From an uncultured Eubacteriales bacterium (GTDB lineage Bacteria > Bacillota > Clostridia > Oscillospirales > Acutalibacteraceae), in contig ONNU01000045.1 of NCBI GenBank assembly GCA_900319255.1, forward strand, positions 1-5,707: DNA of 5,707 nt, given 5' to 3'. Positions within the stretch are counted from its first letter, which is position 1; each line of letters opens with the position of its first letter. Positions 5,680-5,707 of the stretch are shown one piece after another. A program made the translations under genes and the position numbers. Below the pieces are notes generated by a model, which made no database searches, was not told where the DNA came from, and saw nothing but the letters and a program-made list of their open reading frames with translations.

Positions 5680-5707
5680 AATCAGAGTATACTAAGCTGA
5701 TTGGGAA

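Larger units (their letters stand above)
5406..5707. other. Right-hand 302 nt: small ORF and intergenic repeats
   Basis: No + strand gene is supported. The left part holds most of the possible - strand small ORF. From 5576 onward there are a 9-nt direct repeat, two inverted repeats and a terminator-like hairpin. No tRNA or known riboswitch was recognised. The sequence ends before any following gene is visible. Confidence 0.5.

Overview
The window looks like a chromosomal segment from a Gram-positive Clostridia member, most likely Ruminococcus-like (Oscillospiraceae). Evidence is the strong Shine-Dalgarno sites (GGAGGTGA, AAAGGA, AAGGAG), a short Lys-rich lipoprotein signal with an acidic Ser/Ala linker, a TTG start, moderate GC, and protein families common in gut clostridia (DUF4358-like lipoprotein, MBOAT, DHHW, VanZ). 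The genus is inferred from general character and was not tested by a search.

Layout: positions 1-288 are non-coding and hold heptamer repeats and two small hairpins. A lipoprotein gene follows (289-900), then a 173-nt gap with a strong hairpin. Next is a set of three envelope genes on the + strand: an MBOAT O-acyltransferase of AlgI type (1074-2471, TTG start), a DHHW/AlgX-J-like SGNH-fold protein (2590-3729) and a VanZ-family membrane protein (3765-4379). A 348-nt gap with weak hairpins separates these from a HAD subfamily IA phosphatase (4728-5405). The last 302 nt hold a possible 33-residue ORF on the - strand that converges on the HAD gene, a group of direct and inverted repeats, and a terminator-like hairpin near the right edge.

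Working model: the MBOAT protein would move an acyl group (probably acetyl) across the membrane, and the DHHW protein, anchored outside by one N-terminal helix, would transfer it to or remove it from a surface polysaccharide, as AlgI works with AlgJ/AlgX. The neighbouring lipoprotein and VanZ protein are plausible accessory parts, but their roles are inferred only from position. The acceptor polymer is not encoded here. The HAD enzyme looks like an independent housekeeping phosphatase.

The most unusual points are an envelope acylation set that includes DUF4358 and VanZ proteins, an SD site inside a perfect hairpin in front of the TTG start, inverted heptamer arrays around a 140-bp block, and the small antisense ORF with a good ribosome binding site.
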